NCBI GenBank assembly: GCA_002411515.1
Contig: DHTF01000072.1
Span: forward strand, 1,200 to 29,533
DNA length: 28,334 bases
Source of the DNA: Proteiniphilum sp. UBA5267
Lineage (GTDB): Bacteria; Bacteroidota; Bacteroidia; Bacteroidales; Dysgonomonadaceae
Reading direction: 5' to 3'
Position 1 is the stretch's first letter, and every line of letters begins with the position of its first letter. This document shows, piece after piece, positions 7,741-15,204 of the stretch. A program made the position numbers and the translations under genes. The notes under the pieces were generated by a model, which saw only the letters and a program-made list of their open reading frames with translations, had not been told where the DNA came from and did no database searches.

Positions 7741-8463
7741 TTAAAATAGCTTTTTGCCGTTTAAAATATTAATGCCATATTCTTTAGCGACACTACTCTG
7801 CTTGAATGGATTGATTTTCTGCACTGTGCCGTGGTATCTAAAAAACGTACCTGTGTTTTTAAACCAAAAGGTTTTTCCTGCTTTTGCACATTGCTCCCGA
7901 ATATCTAAAACCCAATCATAATCACATATACGAGCCTCTCGTCCTGTTTCACCCCCTACGGTAACATGCTCAATTCCGTCAAGATAAGCCGATAAATCAA
8001 TAGCGCCCAAAAGTGGCGCTGTTGCTATAAATCTCCTTTTAATGGGGTAGGATAAAAACAGGGGCAGTCGATAATCAGCCAATTCCTGATTTTCAATTGT
8101 GCACCCTATATTCACATTATCATATCCATCACCCCAATCGGTTGGAAGAGAAACATTAAAGCGATCAATGCGTTTGGTTAAAATCAAAAAGTCAAGGTCA
8201 GTCCGCTTCTTTATCATTGCCCAAGCTTCTGCACGCCACTCATCCGCTTCTGCAATAAAGAAATCGCTTGCAAAACAAGTCGCAACAATCTTTCCGCTTT
8301 GAATTTTATAACTGCCTTTTGTTGTTTTGGCGATAGGTTTATCAAATTCGTCCGTTTGATGTACCGTATTTTGTCCGTAACGTTTTGAGAAAGGGCCATA
8401 GAAATAGCAGTTGGTGCAACCATCGCTTATTTTATAACAACCTGTCCAGGGTTCCCAATTCAT
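7741..8463 (-). CDS. DUF5131 (phage Gp37/Gp68-like) family protein
   Basis: A 240-residue protein matching DUF5131: it opens MNWEPWTGCYKISDGCTNCY with a C-x6-C-x2-C cluster, followed by 'VATCFASDFFIAEADEWR', 'FLILTKRIDRF', 'NVNIGCTIENQ' and 'VTVGGETGREARICDYDWVL'. The three clustered cysteines and the TIM-barrel-like strand pattern recall radical-SAM enzymes, and the family occurs in phages and genomic islands, but no reaction is established to my knowledge. The ATG at 8463 is chosen over an upstream TTG because the family starts with MNW, and because it lies 1 bp after the stop of the VOC gene, indicating an operon. Confidence 0.85.
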   Translation of the reverse strand: MNWEPWTGCYKISDGCTNCYFYGPFSKRYGQNTVHQTDEFDKPIAKTTKGSYKIQSGKIVATCFASDFFIAEADEWRAEAWAMIKKRTDLDFLILTKRIDRFNVSLPTDWGDGYDNVNIGCTIENQELADYRLPLFLSYPIKRRFIATAPLLGAIDLSAYLDGIEHVTVGGETGREARICDYDWVLDIREQCAKAGKTFWFKNTGTFFRYHGTVQKINPFKQSSVAKEYGINILNGKKLF

Positions 8464-8464
8464 C

Positions 8465-8866
8465 TCACTGTGCGGCCAAAGGTGTATAAAACTCAATCAA
8501 ATTTTCTTCCGGATCTCGCAAGTGAACGACCCTCATTCCCCAGTCAGGCATATCGATCGGTTCATTAATAAATTGAATGCCTTTTTCTAAAAATGTCTGA
8601 TAGGTATCATCCACATTCTCTACTTCAAAAGAAATCATTGATTTTTCCCTGTAACCAATTGGTTGCGTTTTTTCCACATTTCCTACCGCTGGAGCCATAT
8701 AATCTGAAACGAAAATGGCCAATCCTTCAATGCCGTCAGCCACTTTAAATGAGGCATAGCATCCGTTTTCATCTCCCCAAAGGGGTTCTAATCCCAATTG
8801 TTCTGTGTAAAACTTAAAACACTTTTTGTAGTCTTTGACCAATAATCTTACGTTGCTGAATTTCAT
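8465..8866 (-). CDS. VOC-superfamily (glyoxalase/bleomycin-resistance-like) protein
   Basis: A 133-residue vicinal-oxygen-chelate protein built of two beta-alpha-beta-beta-beta units. The first opens with 'FSNVRLLVKDYKKCFKFYTE.LGL', and the second ends with 'GMRVVHLRDPEENLIEFYTPL', in which the final E is a usual metal ligand. The expected His near the N-terminus of strand 1 is replaced (N/R), so metal binding may be altered, as in many drug-binding members. It is probably a small-molecule binding or lyase-type enzyme; the substrate is unknown. The gene is followed after 1 bp by the DUF5131 gene, so the two are likely cotranscribed. Confidence 0.88.
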   Translation of the reverse strand: MKFSNVRLLVKDYKKCFKFYTEQLGLEPLWGDENGCYASFKVADGIEGLAIFVSDYMAPAVGNVEKTQPIGYREKSMISFEVENVDDTYQTFLEKGIQFINEPIDMPDWGMRVVHLRDPEENLIEFYTPLAAQ

Positions 8867-8970
8867 AAAATATTCAATTTAAATTTATTTCTATTGCATT
8901 GTTTAATGTGCTTTATTTGCTTCTTTTTCAAAGAGTTTTTTCAATTCTGAAAGTTCAGATTTTGTCTGTC

Positions 8971-9132
8971 TTATGCGGTGTATTTCTTTTCGAGGTAATT
9001 AATAATTTAATGCATTCCTCCAAGAGTTTCATCGTTTTCTGCGTTCAGCATGATGAAAATCACAATTTTGGCTTCCTTGATGATGATTGCTCTCACCTCA
9101 AAATTTCCCGCGCTTCCGTTATGACTATTATG
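8971..9132 (-). pseudogene. C-terminal relic of a second beta-lactamase-fold serine hydrolase
   Basis: Just downstream of the intact serine hydrolase, the minus strand encodes a fragment beginning NSHNGSAGNF, followed by about 30 residues with strand pattern 'RAIIIKEAKIVIFIML' and ending GGMH, a TAA, then INYLEKKYTA and another TAA in the same frame. The HNGSAG motif and what follows fit the third active-site motif (KTG-like HxG) and last strands of a class C beta-lactamase/PBP-fold hydrolase. A stop precedes it in frame, so no gene can be read. The intact neighbour carries its own HNGG motif, so this is a different copy. Confidence 0.5.
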
Positions 9133-9141
9133 CTATCCACA

Positions 9142-10275
9142 TCAATGAATTATCTGTGTGTTTGTATGAACTCTTTCTGTTTCGTTGATCAGTTCAAAAC
9201 ATAATTCATCGATATTTTTCATTTTAGAATGGAAAGCAGAAAGGTTGGAAAGGATGATCACGGCTATTTTGTCGTCCGTGTTTAAAGTCATTGAAGAAGA
9301 ATATCCACCTGTCCCTCCATTATGCCAGACTAAATCCTTCCCACTTTTGGATTTTAAGAGGTGCCAACCTAAACCAATTTTCATGTTTTCATTGATGGTG
9401 AAAGTTGGTGTCCGTGTCAATGCAAGCTCTTTATTTTCAGGGTTGAATTGGGCATTTGCAAATTTAACCAAATCTTCTGTTGTGGATAAAATTCCTCCTG
9501 CTCCTGACAACACGTCCCAGGACCAATTGGAAGTCACTTCGCCATTCATATTTTGTCCTTTTACAAGTTTTTCGTTTAAATTTTGGCGACTTATAAAAGA
9601 ACTTCTCATGTTGTATTTGTCAAAAACTTTCTCTTGTAACAATTTTTCAAAGCTCGTTTTTTGCGTTAATCCAAGTGTATAACCCAACACTCCAGCTCCT
9701 AGATTTGAATAAGAATAAATTTTTGCAGGTTCATTTTCAAGCTTTAGAATATTTGTGAGATATTCATCCAATTGAATTTTCCCATAGTTTTTATAGGGAT
9801 CGATTTGATTTGCGAAATCAAAATTTTCCGGCAACCGAGGTAAACCCGAGGTGTGATTTGCCAGGTCCTTAAAATTCAGTTTGATGTGATCCTTAAAAGC
9901 AAATGGGTAAACCGAATTAATTTCATCTGTCAATTTGATTTTTCCTTCTTCCACGAGTGAAGCTAAAACAGTCGATGTGAAAACTTTTGTAATAGAGCCA
10001 ATTTCAAATACCTTGTGATGGTTTTCAATGGGTCTTATGGTGTCATTGAGTTTTATAACACCGTAATAATTGGTTTCTCCATTTTGAATGATAGCAATCG
10101 AAAGTTGTGTGCTTTCGGGAAAATCTTTTGTTTTTGAAAAAATGATCTTGGAAATGTCATTGGGATAGTTCTCCTGTCCGTTTATAACATGATTTGCGAT
10201 TTGATAATCATCAGATTGAGCAAATATCAAGTTCATTGTCAAGAACGATAGGAGCAGAAGAGATAACATTTTCAT
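9142..10275 (-). CDS. Secreted serine hydrolase, class C beta-lactamase/PBP fold
   Basis: A 377-residue protein with a signal peptide (about 1-20, MKMLSLLLLSFLTMNLIFAQ) and the three motifs of this fold: S94-I-T-K97 (nucleophile and base), Y189-S-N191, and H318-N-G-G in place of KTG. Length and layout are normal for the Beta-lactamase (PF00144) family, which includes D-aminopeptidases, esterases and penicillin-binding enzymes as well as AmpC. The HNG third motif is typical of the non-AmpC members, so peptidase or esterase activity is more likely than beta-lactam resistance. It acts in the periplasm. The start codon lies only 19 bp from the end of the IS256-family relic, so its promoter may lie within or be displaced by that element. 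Confidence 0.9.
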   Translation of the reverse strand: MKMLSLLLLSFLTMNLIFAQSDDYQIANHVINGQENYPNDISKIIFSKTKDFPESTQLSIAIIQNGETNYYGVIKLNDTIRPIENHHKVFEIGSITKVFTSTVLASLVEEGKIKLTDEINSVYPFAFKDHIKLNFKDLANHTSGLPRLPENFDFANQIDPYKNYGKIQLDEYLTNILKLENEPAKIYSYSNLGAGVLGYTLGLTQKTSFEKLLQEKVFDKYNMRSSFISRQNLNEKLVKGQNMNGEVTSNWSWDVLSGAGGILSTTEDLVKFANAQFNPENKELALTRTPTFTINENMKIGLGWHLLKSKSGKDLVWHNGGTGGYSSSMTLNTDDKIAVIILSNLSAFHSKMKNIDELCFELINETERVHTNTQIIH

Positions 10276-10328
10276 ACGTTAACTTTCAGTGTTTGGGACT
10301 ATCCAAAATTTTGTGTAAACTGCAAACT

Positions 10329-10359
10329 ACAGGGTTCAGGTTTTAAACTTGAATCCTGT
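10329..10359 (+). repeat. Palindrome at the 3' end of the IS256 relic
   Basis: From ACAGGGTTCAGG through CTTGAATCCTGT the sequence is a 31-bp near-perfect palindrome with two G.T wobbles on the plus strand, followed by TTTT. It overlaps the inner part of the element's left inverted repeat and the transposase stop codon, and may act as a transcription stop protecting the element from read-through. Confidence 0.4.
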
Positions 10360-10751
10360 TTTCAAATATAGTGAGAAATTGATTAAAAATCAATCCCCAG
10401 TTCCAAATAGGCTGATTCCAACTTTTTTTCAATTTCAGAGATTGAAAGATAGACAGCCTTTTTCAGGGCATCATCATTTGGGAAAGACTCTCCTTCACGG
10501 TCACGGGGAACTTATATTACCGACTCTCCATAATGAGTTTGTATCTTCTTGGGATACTTCCCATTGCGAGAGTTACCTCAGTTATTACCCTCTACTGAGT
10601 GCTTCTGGTAGCCTAAATGAGAGTCCATTTCTCCTTCCAACATTTGCTCTAACACACGTGCATGCAAATCCGTGAGAAATTTACTTACATCTTCCTCGCT
10701 CTAAAATTGAGAAAGAAATTCCTTGTTTAAGAAATCTTTGGGAACGTTCAT
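10343..10751 (-). pseudogene. Remnant of IS256-family transposase
   Basis: The minus-strand reading begins MNVPKDFLNKEFLSQF, meets a stop at 10701-10703, continues SEEDVSKFLTDLHARVLEQM, LEGEMDSHLGYQKHSVEGNN, a stop at 10578-10580, GNSRNGKYPKKIQTHYGE, a stop at 10512-10514, then VPRDREGE. These are the N-terminal landmarks of IS256 transposases (LGYQKHS, SRNG, PRDR). Directly after comes the C-terminal landmark SFPNDDALKKAVYLS, so about 250 residues including the DDE catalytic core are missing, with the junction near 10488. A one-base frameshift near 10418-10430 then leads to WNQPIWNWGLIFNQFL and the normal end FENRIQ. The protein is dead on several counts. Confidence 0.75.
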
Positions 10752-10825
10752 AAGATTAAATGTTTCCAAAATTAATTATTCTTTACTAACGAATCATGTT
10801 TTTTCTTTTCGAATCCCCTCTCAAA

Positions 10826-10857
10826 AAAAACTACAGGAACGGATCCCTGTAGTTTTT
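10826..10857. terminator. Bidirectional intrinsic terminator inside the IS256 relic
   Basis: AAAAACTACAGG (10826-10837) and CCTGTAGTTTTT (10846-10857) form a perfect stem with an 8-nt loop. The minus strand continues with a run of eight T, the plus strand with five. It lies about 95 bp downstream of the stop of the minus-strand methyltransferase gene, so it can end that transcript. It is built from the inner edge of the element's right inverted repeat. Confidence 0.6.
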
Positions 10858-10950
10858 CATTTACACAATTTATTGGACAGTGTCACGAAAGGAATTTCCT
10901 ATTTTGCAAATGACTCAAACCCGCCTTTTCGGGCTTGATTTCATTGCACC

Positions 10951-11721
10951 TTACATCTTCTTTCCGATGTAAAACATATAGCCGTAATAAGCCTTGTATT
11001 TGTCATACAACTCGGCTTCATATTGCATGGTGGCGACAAATTCCTTGACGGAATTGTTTCCTTCATATTTTTTCAGGAAAGATGCTCGTCGCGAGGCCTG
11101 CCAGGAATAATAGTCGTTCCAGATGCTTTCGGGCAACATGTAAGTAGCAACAGGAAGATAACCTGCTTTTTGCATTTGGGCAACCTTGTTGGGGATTGTA
11201 TCTATCTCGGGATAGATGCTTTGCCAGAAGTCCTGAATCTCGGTAGGCCGCTCTTCGCTAAACCAGGTATTTTCAGTGACAGCGATGTATCCGCCCGGTT
11301 TCAGAAATTTCCTCCATTCGTTCAGTCCGCGCTCAAATCCAATGTTATAAATGGCTCCCTCCGACCAGATCAGGTCGAGTTCTTCTTCGCGGAAGGGAAG
11401 ATTTTGCATGTCGCCGACAATGCCTTTCACCCTGTGCTCGAGATTCTTGGTGCGGGCATTCTGGTTGAACTGATCTATAAAACCTTGCCAGCTGTCCACA
11501 CCGGTGATTTCACACGATGTGCTTTCTCCTAGGACCATTGTTTGCCCTCCTGTGCCGCAACCAATATCGGCAATTTTGGACTTATCGGTGAGGCCACCGA
11601 TAAAACCCAATGCCTTGCGTGTTTCTTCGGGATTTCCGGGTCCCTGCCTGTCTGTGCCGGAGAAGAAATCATAAATAATATGCAGGTCGAATTCGTGAAT
11701 TGTTTGTACTTCGTTGTTCAT
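10951..11721 (-). CDS. Class I SAM-dependent methyltransferase
   Basis: A 256-residue methyltransferase. Motif I is [12 protein letters not shown] (about 50-61), the strand 2 acidic residue sits in GVDSWQG, motif II-like GDMQNLPF follows, then the motif '[20 protein letters not shown]' and post-II '[10 protein letters not shown]'. The C-terminal region with [13 protein letters not shown] is seen in many Bacteroidota and Firmicutes methyltransferases of unassigned small-molecule substrate. There is no signal peptide; it is cytosolic. The gene stands alone, with 244 bp upstream and a hairpin terminator downstream in the IS relic. The upstream region holds a TATCTTTG box (11924-11931) and a trio of GTACA repeats. 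Confidence 0.87.
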   Translation of the reverse strand: MNNEVQTIHEFDLHIIYDFFSGTDRQGPGNPEETRKALGFIGGLTDKSKIADIGCGTGGQTMVLGESTSCEITGVDSWQGFIDQFNQNARTKNLEHRVKGIVGDMQNLPFREEELDLIWSEGAIYNIGFERGLNEWRKFLKPGGYIAVTENTWFSEERPTEIQDFWQSIYPEIDTIPNKVAQMQKAGYLPVATYMLPESIWNDYYSWQASRRASFLKKYEGNNSVKEFVATMQYEAELYDKYKAYYGYMFYIGKKM

Positions 11722-11923
11722 TTTTTTTCTCTTGTTGCATACACGATCGGCATCTCAATGCTTTCATCATTGTACGCAGGTTAAATTAACTATAATTGAA
11801 AGAAAACTACACCCGGGTAGAATTATCCGGGAAAAGACGAGGGTACAATCGGTACAAGAAAGTACAGATTGTTTACAGAACAATATCCGAATTAAAGATA
11901 AACATCCAATTGTTTTACACCCG

Positions 11924-11931
11924 CAAAGATA
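11924..11931 (-). promoter_or_regulatory. Possible -7 box (TATCTTTG) for the 10951-11721 methyltransferase
   Basis: The minus strand reads TATCTTTG in the 244-bp gap upstream of the methyltransferase. It matches TAnnTTTG but lacks a clear -33 TTTG, and would imply a leader of nearly 200 nt. Three 9-bp near-repeats (11842-11868) lie within that leader. Confidence 0.3.
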
Positions 11932-11965
11932 TAAAAAAAGTAATCATATCTCCCTGTGGTTTTAT

Positions 11966-13381
11966 TTAATTGCAATGAAACAAAATTTCCTTTTCACTTT
12001 TGTTTTTCAGGGTGCCTTCCCAAGAGATGGTCAGGTTTTCATTTTTTATGGCAATCCTGTTATCTGAAATTTCAACCTCCTTCTCCGGAACAAATAGTGT
12101 TACGCTGTCGACATGCCATATCTGACCGGTATCATGTGTAACGACCGGCCAACCGGTGATGAAGAGCTCGTTGTTTTGACTTCCCTCAAGCTTCAGGAGG
12201 GTGGAATGTAAAACCACGCTGTCGTTAATGGCTTCGGCATTCATGGGGTCAAAGCCTCTGAACTGTGGTGTGTTGGTAAAATGAAGGACAATTTTTATGC
12301 CGCTTTGATTGTAAAACTGTTGCAAGTTTTTGGTGTGATTGTCGATGAGTTGTTGGGTCTGGAATTTGCTCACAGCGTAATCGACCTCAATTTCGGGTGA
12401 CACCGCGTTTTGGATGTTGAATTGAGCAATGAAATAATCATAAAGCTTCATTTCGGATGAATAGAACTCTTTCTTCCAGTTTTGTTTGTACTTATCGAGG
12501 ATGTAGCACATGGCCATCCCCGATGCCAGGTGTCTGTATCTGAGTTTATCGCGGCCATAATAAGGTGTATTCAGCAAGCCGAAGAACTCTTTCTGCAGAT
12601 AATTATATTTCAATGCATCGTTCGCCGTTGCATACTCCTGGTAATATAAGGACTGACAATAAAAGGCCGGGCCTTCCAGGCTTTCCACAGCTTTTTCATA
12701 GTCAATAAATTCTTCCCCGATGATTGTTTCACGTTTTGCCCTGATCTGGTTGATCTGATCCAGCAATGCGACCAATTGCGTTTCATCATTGCTCAAACAA
12801 GCGGAGAGCATCAATTTTTGTTCGGCTATTTTCAGCGCGTCATTTTCGTAATTTTCCGGATAGAGCAACAGGGTAACTGGATTATCAGGTTTTAATTGGG
12901 GTACATATTTAAATTGATATGCATGGTGCGTTTCGTGAAATAATTCAGCAAAAACTTCCTCCGGACCGGAGTGGGAGGGAACATCATAGCCACATATGGC
13001 GGTCAATACACCATTAATTTCAGCTTGTGTGGCGCCAAATATTTGCAATTCTGCTTGCGTGCCCCGATAAAGAAGATCACTCACTTTTGTGAATGTAGCG
13101 GGAGGATTTGGATGATGATAGAGAAAAGCAGGACCATTTTTTCGAAAAATACAAACTGGTGAAATGGTCATGCCGGGCCATGCTTTGTTGCTGAGAAGTT
13201 CAGCGTTCTTATAAAACTCCTCAATTTTGTTTAGATACAACGAATCGATGGGCAGTAGCACGTTTTCTTCTACAGCGAATTTACTTCCCGTGTGTTGTTG
13301 TGAAGGTTCACTTGTCTGCGAATAAGCTTGTGTGAAAATCAACAAGCTTGTGAGCAAAGTGGGTAGAGCTTGTTTTGTCAT
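11966..13381 (-). CDS. Secreted protein with HExxH metallopeptidase signature, family unknown
   Basis: A 471-residue protein with a signal peptide (about 1-21, ending AYSQ). Residues 149-153 read HETHH inside AELFHETHHAYQF, matching the zinc-peptidase HExxH pattern (H149, E150, H153). About 83 residues later ESLEGPAFYCQS offers a glutamate (E236) in an EGxA context, as in gluzincins where a downstream Glu is the third ligand. The remainder (about 330-471) looks beta-rich ('VVLHSTLLKLEG', 'LFITGWPVV') and may be a separate sandwich domain. I do not recognise the family. Peptidase activity is inferred only from the motif. It is the last gene of a tight six-gene unit, 31 bp after the PD40 gene. 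Confidence 0.7.
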   Translation of the reverse strand: MTKQALPTLLTSLLIFTQAYSQTSEPSQQHTGSKFAVEENVLLPIDSLYLNKIEEFYKNAELLSNKAWPGMTISPVCIFRKNGPAFLYHHPNPPATFTKVSDLLYRGTQAELQIFGATQAEINGVLTAICGYDVPSHSGPEEVFAELFHETHHAYQFKYVPQLKPDNPVTLLLYPENYENDALKIAEQKLMLSACLSNDETQLVALLDQINQIRAKRETIIGEEFIDYEKAVESLEGPAFYCQSLYYQEYATANDALKYNYLQKEFFGLLNTPYYGRDKLRYRHLASGMAMCYILDKYKQNWKKEFYSSEMKLYDYFIAQFNIQNAVSPEIEVDYAVSKFQTQQLIDNHTKNLQQFYNQSGIKIVLHFTNTPQFRGFDPMNAEAINDSVVLHSTLLKLEGSQNNELFITGWPVVTHDTGQIWHVDSVTLFVPEKEVEISDNRIAIKNENLTISWEGTLKNKSEKEILFHCN

Positions 13382-13412
13382 TTTTACGTGATGGCGTTGA
13401 TCTTGGTGTGAA

Positions 13413-14207
13413 TCAAAGTATTATTTTACACTTATAGATTTTACTGAGTCCATTTTCGTTAGCGGTAACATATGCTTGAAATTCTTGGATGGACGCAAAT
13501 GATTGTGGTGTGAGATTGCTGCGCCTGCTTCCAAAACCGTCGTCGGTATTGTATTTCGTGTAGATGAGCATCTGCTCATCTCTGGAAATGAAAGCGTTAA
13601 ATTCATAGCCGTCGCTGTTGATATGCGTGTCGAGTAAAATGGGTTTTGAGTAATTTGTCCCATCCCACTTGCAGCAGTAAATATCATCTTTTCCCAAGCC
13701 TGAATTCGATTCCATTGTAAAATACAAATTGTTGTTGTCGGCCAGTGTGGGGTAGAACTCGCTGCTTTCGGAATTAACCTGACTCCCCATATTGATGGGA
13801 TTCGACCATTTGCTATTGCTGTCTTTTCGTTCAACGTACCACAGGTCGAAATCACTTTTCAGTGTATCCGATTCACTTTTTGGTCTATTTGAAGCGAAGT
13901 AAAGCCTCTTGCCGTCGTTCGATAAAAAAGGTTCCAAATATTTGTATCGATCACAAAATGGAAGTATGATTGGGTCATCCCATTTTTGATCTTTTACACA
14001 GACGATCATGGACAGCTCCCCATTCGGACTCTGAACGGTAAAAAAAGCTTCATCTTCATTGGGTGAAATAGAAAAATCCCGCAAATTGTGAAATTTGTTC
14101 AGTTCGGCGCTGACCATCTCGATCGTGAAGGAAGGTCCCGTACTGGTTGGCTGAGCAAATGCGTTCAAGTACGTACACAATAGTAGAAAGATTACGTATT
14201 TATTCAT
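13413..14207 (-). CDS. Secreted WD40-like (PD40/TolB-type) beta-propeller protein
   Basis: A 264-residue protein with a signal peptide (about 1-19, MNKYVIFLLLCTYLNAFAQ). Several PD40 blades are visible: 'DFSISPNEDEAFFTV', 'EPFLSNDGKRLYFASNRP', 'FYPTLADNNNLYFTMES' and 'EFNAFISRDEQMLIYTKY', each with the D/N-G/E-x-x-L-Y-F strand. It is likely a periplasmic binding or scaffold protein. The last 45 or so residues after DGFGS do not continue the expected GDLY blade, so the propeller looks shortened relative to relatives. The ATG at 14207 is chosen over an upstream TTG/ATG because it gives a clean signal peptide and has AGGA just before it. It overlaps the methyltransferase gene by 8 bp. Confidence 0.8.
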   Translation of the reverse strand: MNKYVIFLLLCTYLNAFAQPTSTGPSFTIEMVSAELNKFHNLRDFSISPNEDEAFFTVQSPNGELSMIVCVKDQKWDDPIILPFCDRYKYLEPFLSNDGKRLYFASNRPKSESDTLKSDFDLWYVERKDSNSKWSNPINMGSQVNSESSEFYPTLADNNNLYFTMESNSGLGKDDIYCCKWDGTNYSKPILLDTHINSDGYEFNAFISRDEQMLIYTKYNTDDGFGSRRSNLTPQSFASIQEFQAYVTANENGLSKIYKCKIIL

Positions 14208-14646
14208 TGTTCCTGTATTCATCAAGTTGTATTTCTTTCAACGGGTTTCCCCCATCGATAAAAAGTTTCCCTTCTTTTGTCAATAATCGGGCAATATTCT
14301 TTAACGACTGCTTTTCTATTTCTGGGTGTCGCCCGTCTAATGCACCCACTCTCACAGCAATTGCCATGTCAAAGAGTTGCTGGTTAGGTTCAGGCGTGAA
14401 TTTTTCTATCGCAACTTGTTTAAATGAAAGTCTGCCCGACGATATTTCTTTGTCTGAACCGGCAATTGCTTGTTGAATAGCTTTTGCGGAACGGTCGATA
14501 GCAAGAATGTATCCGTCACCAAGATGCCTTGAAATTTCTCTTGCCATTGCTCCAGGCCCACAGCCTATTTCTAATACCCTCATTCCGTCTTTTAACGGAA
14601 GGGCGCGTACAATATCCTTTAGTCGTGCAGATAATTTATGATCCAT
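14200..14646 (-). CDS. Small class I SAM-dependent methyltransferase
   Basis: A 148-residue methyltransferase with motif I VLEIGCGPGAMA (about 24-35), a second-strand acidic residue in AIDRSAKA, and a motif near LFDMAIAVRVGALDGRHPE; it ends shortly after the strand KLFIDGGNP. It is shorter than most class I enzymes because the C-terminal sheet is reduced, but no frameshift is evident, so it may be a genuinely compact member. The substrate is unknown. It overlaps the preceding reductase gene by 11 bp and the following PD40 gene by 8 bp, so the three are translationally linked. Confidence 0.83.
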   Translation of the reverse strand: MDHKLSARLKDIVRALPLKDGMRVLEIGCGPGAMAREISRHLGDGYILAIDRSAKAIQQAIAGSDKEISSGRLSFKQVAIEKFTPEPNQQLFDMAIAVRVGALDGRHPEIEKQSLKNIARLLTKEGKLFIDGGNPLKEIQLDEYRNNE

Positions 14647-15184
14647 TTTCTTCCATTTTCTTCTTTACATCATACCAAAGTTGAACTAATCCCGATGGAT
14701 AACTGATGCTTCTCTTTAATTGCAGATGTTGTTCAATATCCAGGTTCTTAAAAAGTCGAATACCATCTCCAAGCAAATGAGGAATTATGCTGATGATCAG
14801 TCTGTCGAATAATTGATTCCGCAATAAATCAAACACAACTTCCGCACCACCATCACAATAAATGTCTTTGCCTTCTTTTTGTTGCAAGGACCGCACCAGA
14901 TCGACAGCATTGGTGCAATATTCAGCGTGTTCTACTTTTCCTGTTTTAGTTGCAGAAATCACATATACCTTTTTGTCCTTATGGGGAACGCCATCTCCAA
15001 ATGACAAAACTTTGTCGAAAGTTCTCCGTCCCCAGATTACTGTGTCAATACTTTGCAAAAAGTCGGCATAACCATAGTCTTCCGAAGGTATTTCCACCAT
15101 GGATAAAAAGTCGATGTTATCGTCCTTCTTGGCGATAAATCCGTCAAGGCTCATCGCAATATAAAGAATAAGTTTTCTACTCAT
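14636..15184 (-). CDS. RibD C-terminal/dihydrofolate reductase-like protein
   Basis: A 182-residue protein of the RibD_C (PF01872) fold: it opens KLILYIAMSLDGFIAKKDDN, carries 'TVIWGRRTFDKVLSFG' and a nucleotide-binding glycine segment 'DIYCDGGAEVVFDLL', and ends with 'GLVQLWYDV'. Members bind NADPH and resemble riboflavin-pathway reductases and DHFR, but free-standing copies like this one, scattered in Bacteroidota and Firmicutes, usually have no proven substrate. It is cytosolic. It follows the GNAT gene by 20 bp and overlaps the methyltransferase gene, as part of the six-gene unit. Confidence 0.87.
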   Translation of the reverse strand: MSRKLILYIAMSLDGFIAKKDDNIDFLSMVEIPSEDYGYADFLQSIDTVIWGRRTFDKVLSFGDGVPHKDKKVYVISATKTGKVEHAEYCTNAVDLVRSLQQKEGKDIYCDGGAEVVFDLLRNQLFDRLIISIIPHLLGDGIRLFKNLDIEQHLQLKRSISYPSGLVQLWYDVKKKMEENGS

Positions 15185-15204
15185 TGTACGTTGTCTTTTG
15201 TGCT

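Larger units (their letters stand above)
10295..10884 (-). mobile_element. Internally deleted IS256-family element (relic)
   Basis: The ends form an imperfect inverted repeat of 40 bp: 10295-10334 on the plus strand against 10845-10884 on the minus strand, identical at 30 of 40 positions, both containing TTGTGTAAA and ending ACTACAGGG. Between them lies a decayed IS256-type transposase on the minus strand. Intact members are about 1.3 kb; this one is about 590 bp. No target-site duplication is visible in the flanks, which suggests an old insertion. The element fills most of the gene-free stretch between the serine hydrolase and the methyltransferase. Confidence 0.7.

Noticed and set aside
8899..9204. 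Plus-strand 101-codon open frame with hydrophobic start
   Set aside because: The minus strand carries the hydrolase relic; the plus frame runs into the serine hydrolase gene and has no known motif.
9185..9682. Plus-strand open frame opposite the serine hydrolase
   Set aside because: The minus-strand frame has signal peptide and all three active-site motifs; the plus-strand frame has none of any family.
10349..10675. Plus-strand 108-codon open frame in the gene-poor gap
   Set aside because: The opposite strand is an IS256 transposase relic, which explains the sequence.
13413..13560. Possible frameshift at the end of the PD40 propeller gene
   Set aside because: The other frames after DGFGS do not restore a blade sequence, so I only note that the propeller is shorter than expected.
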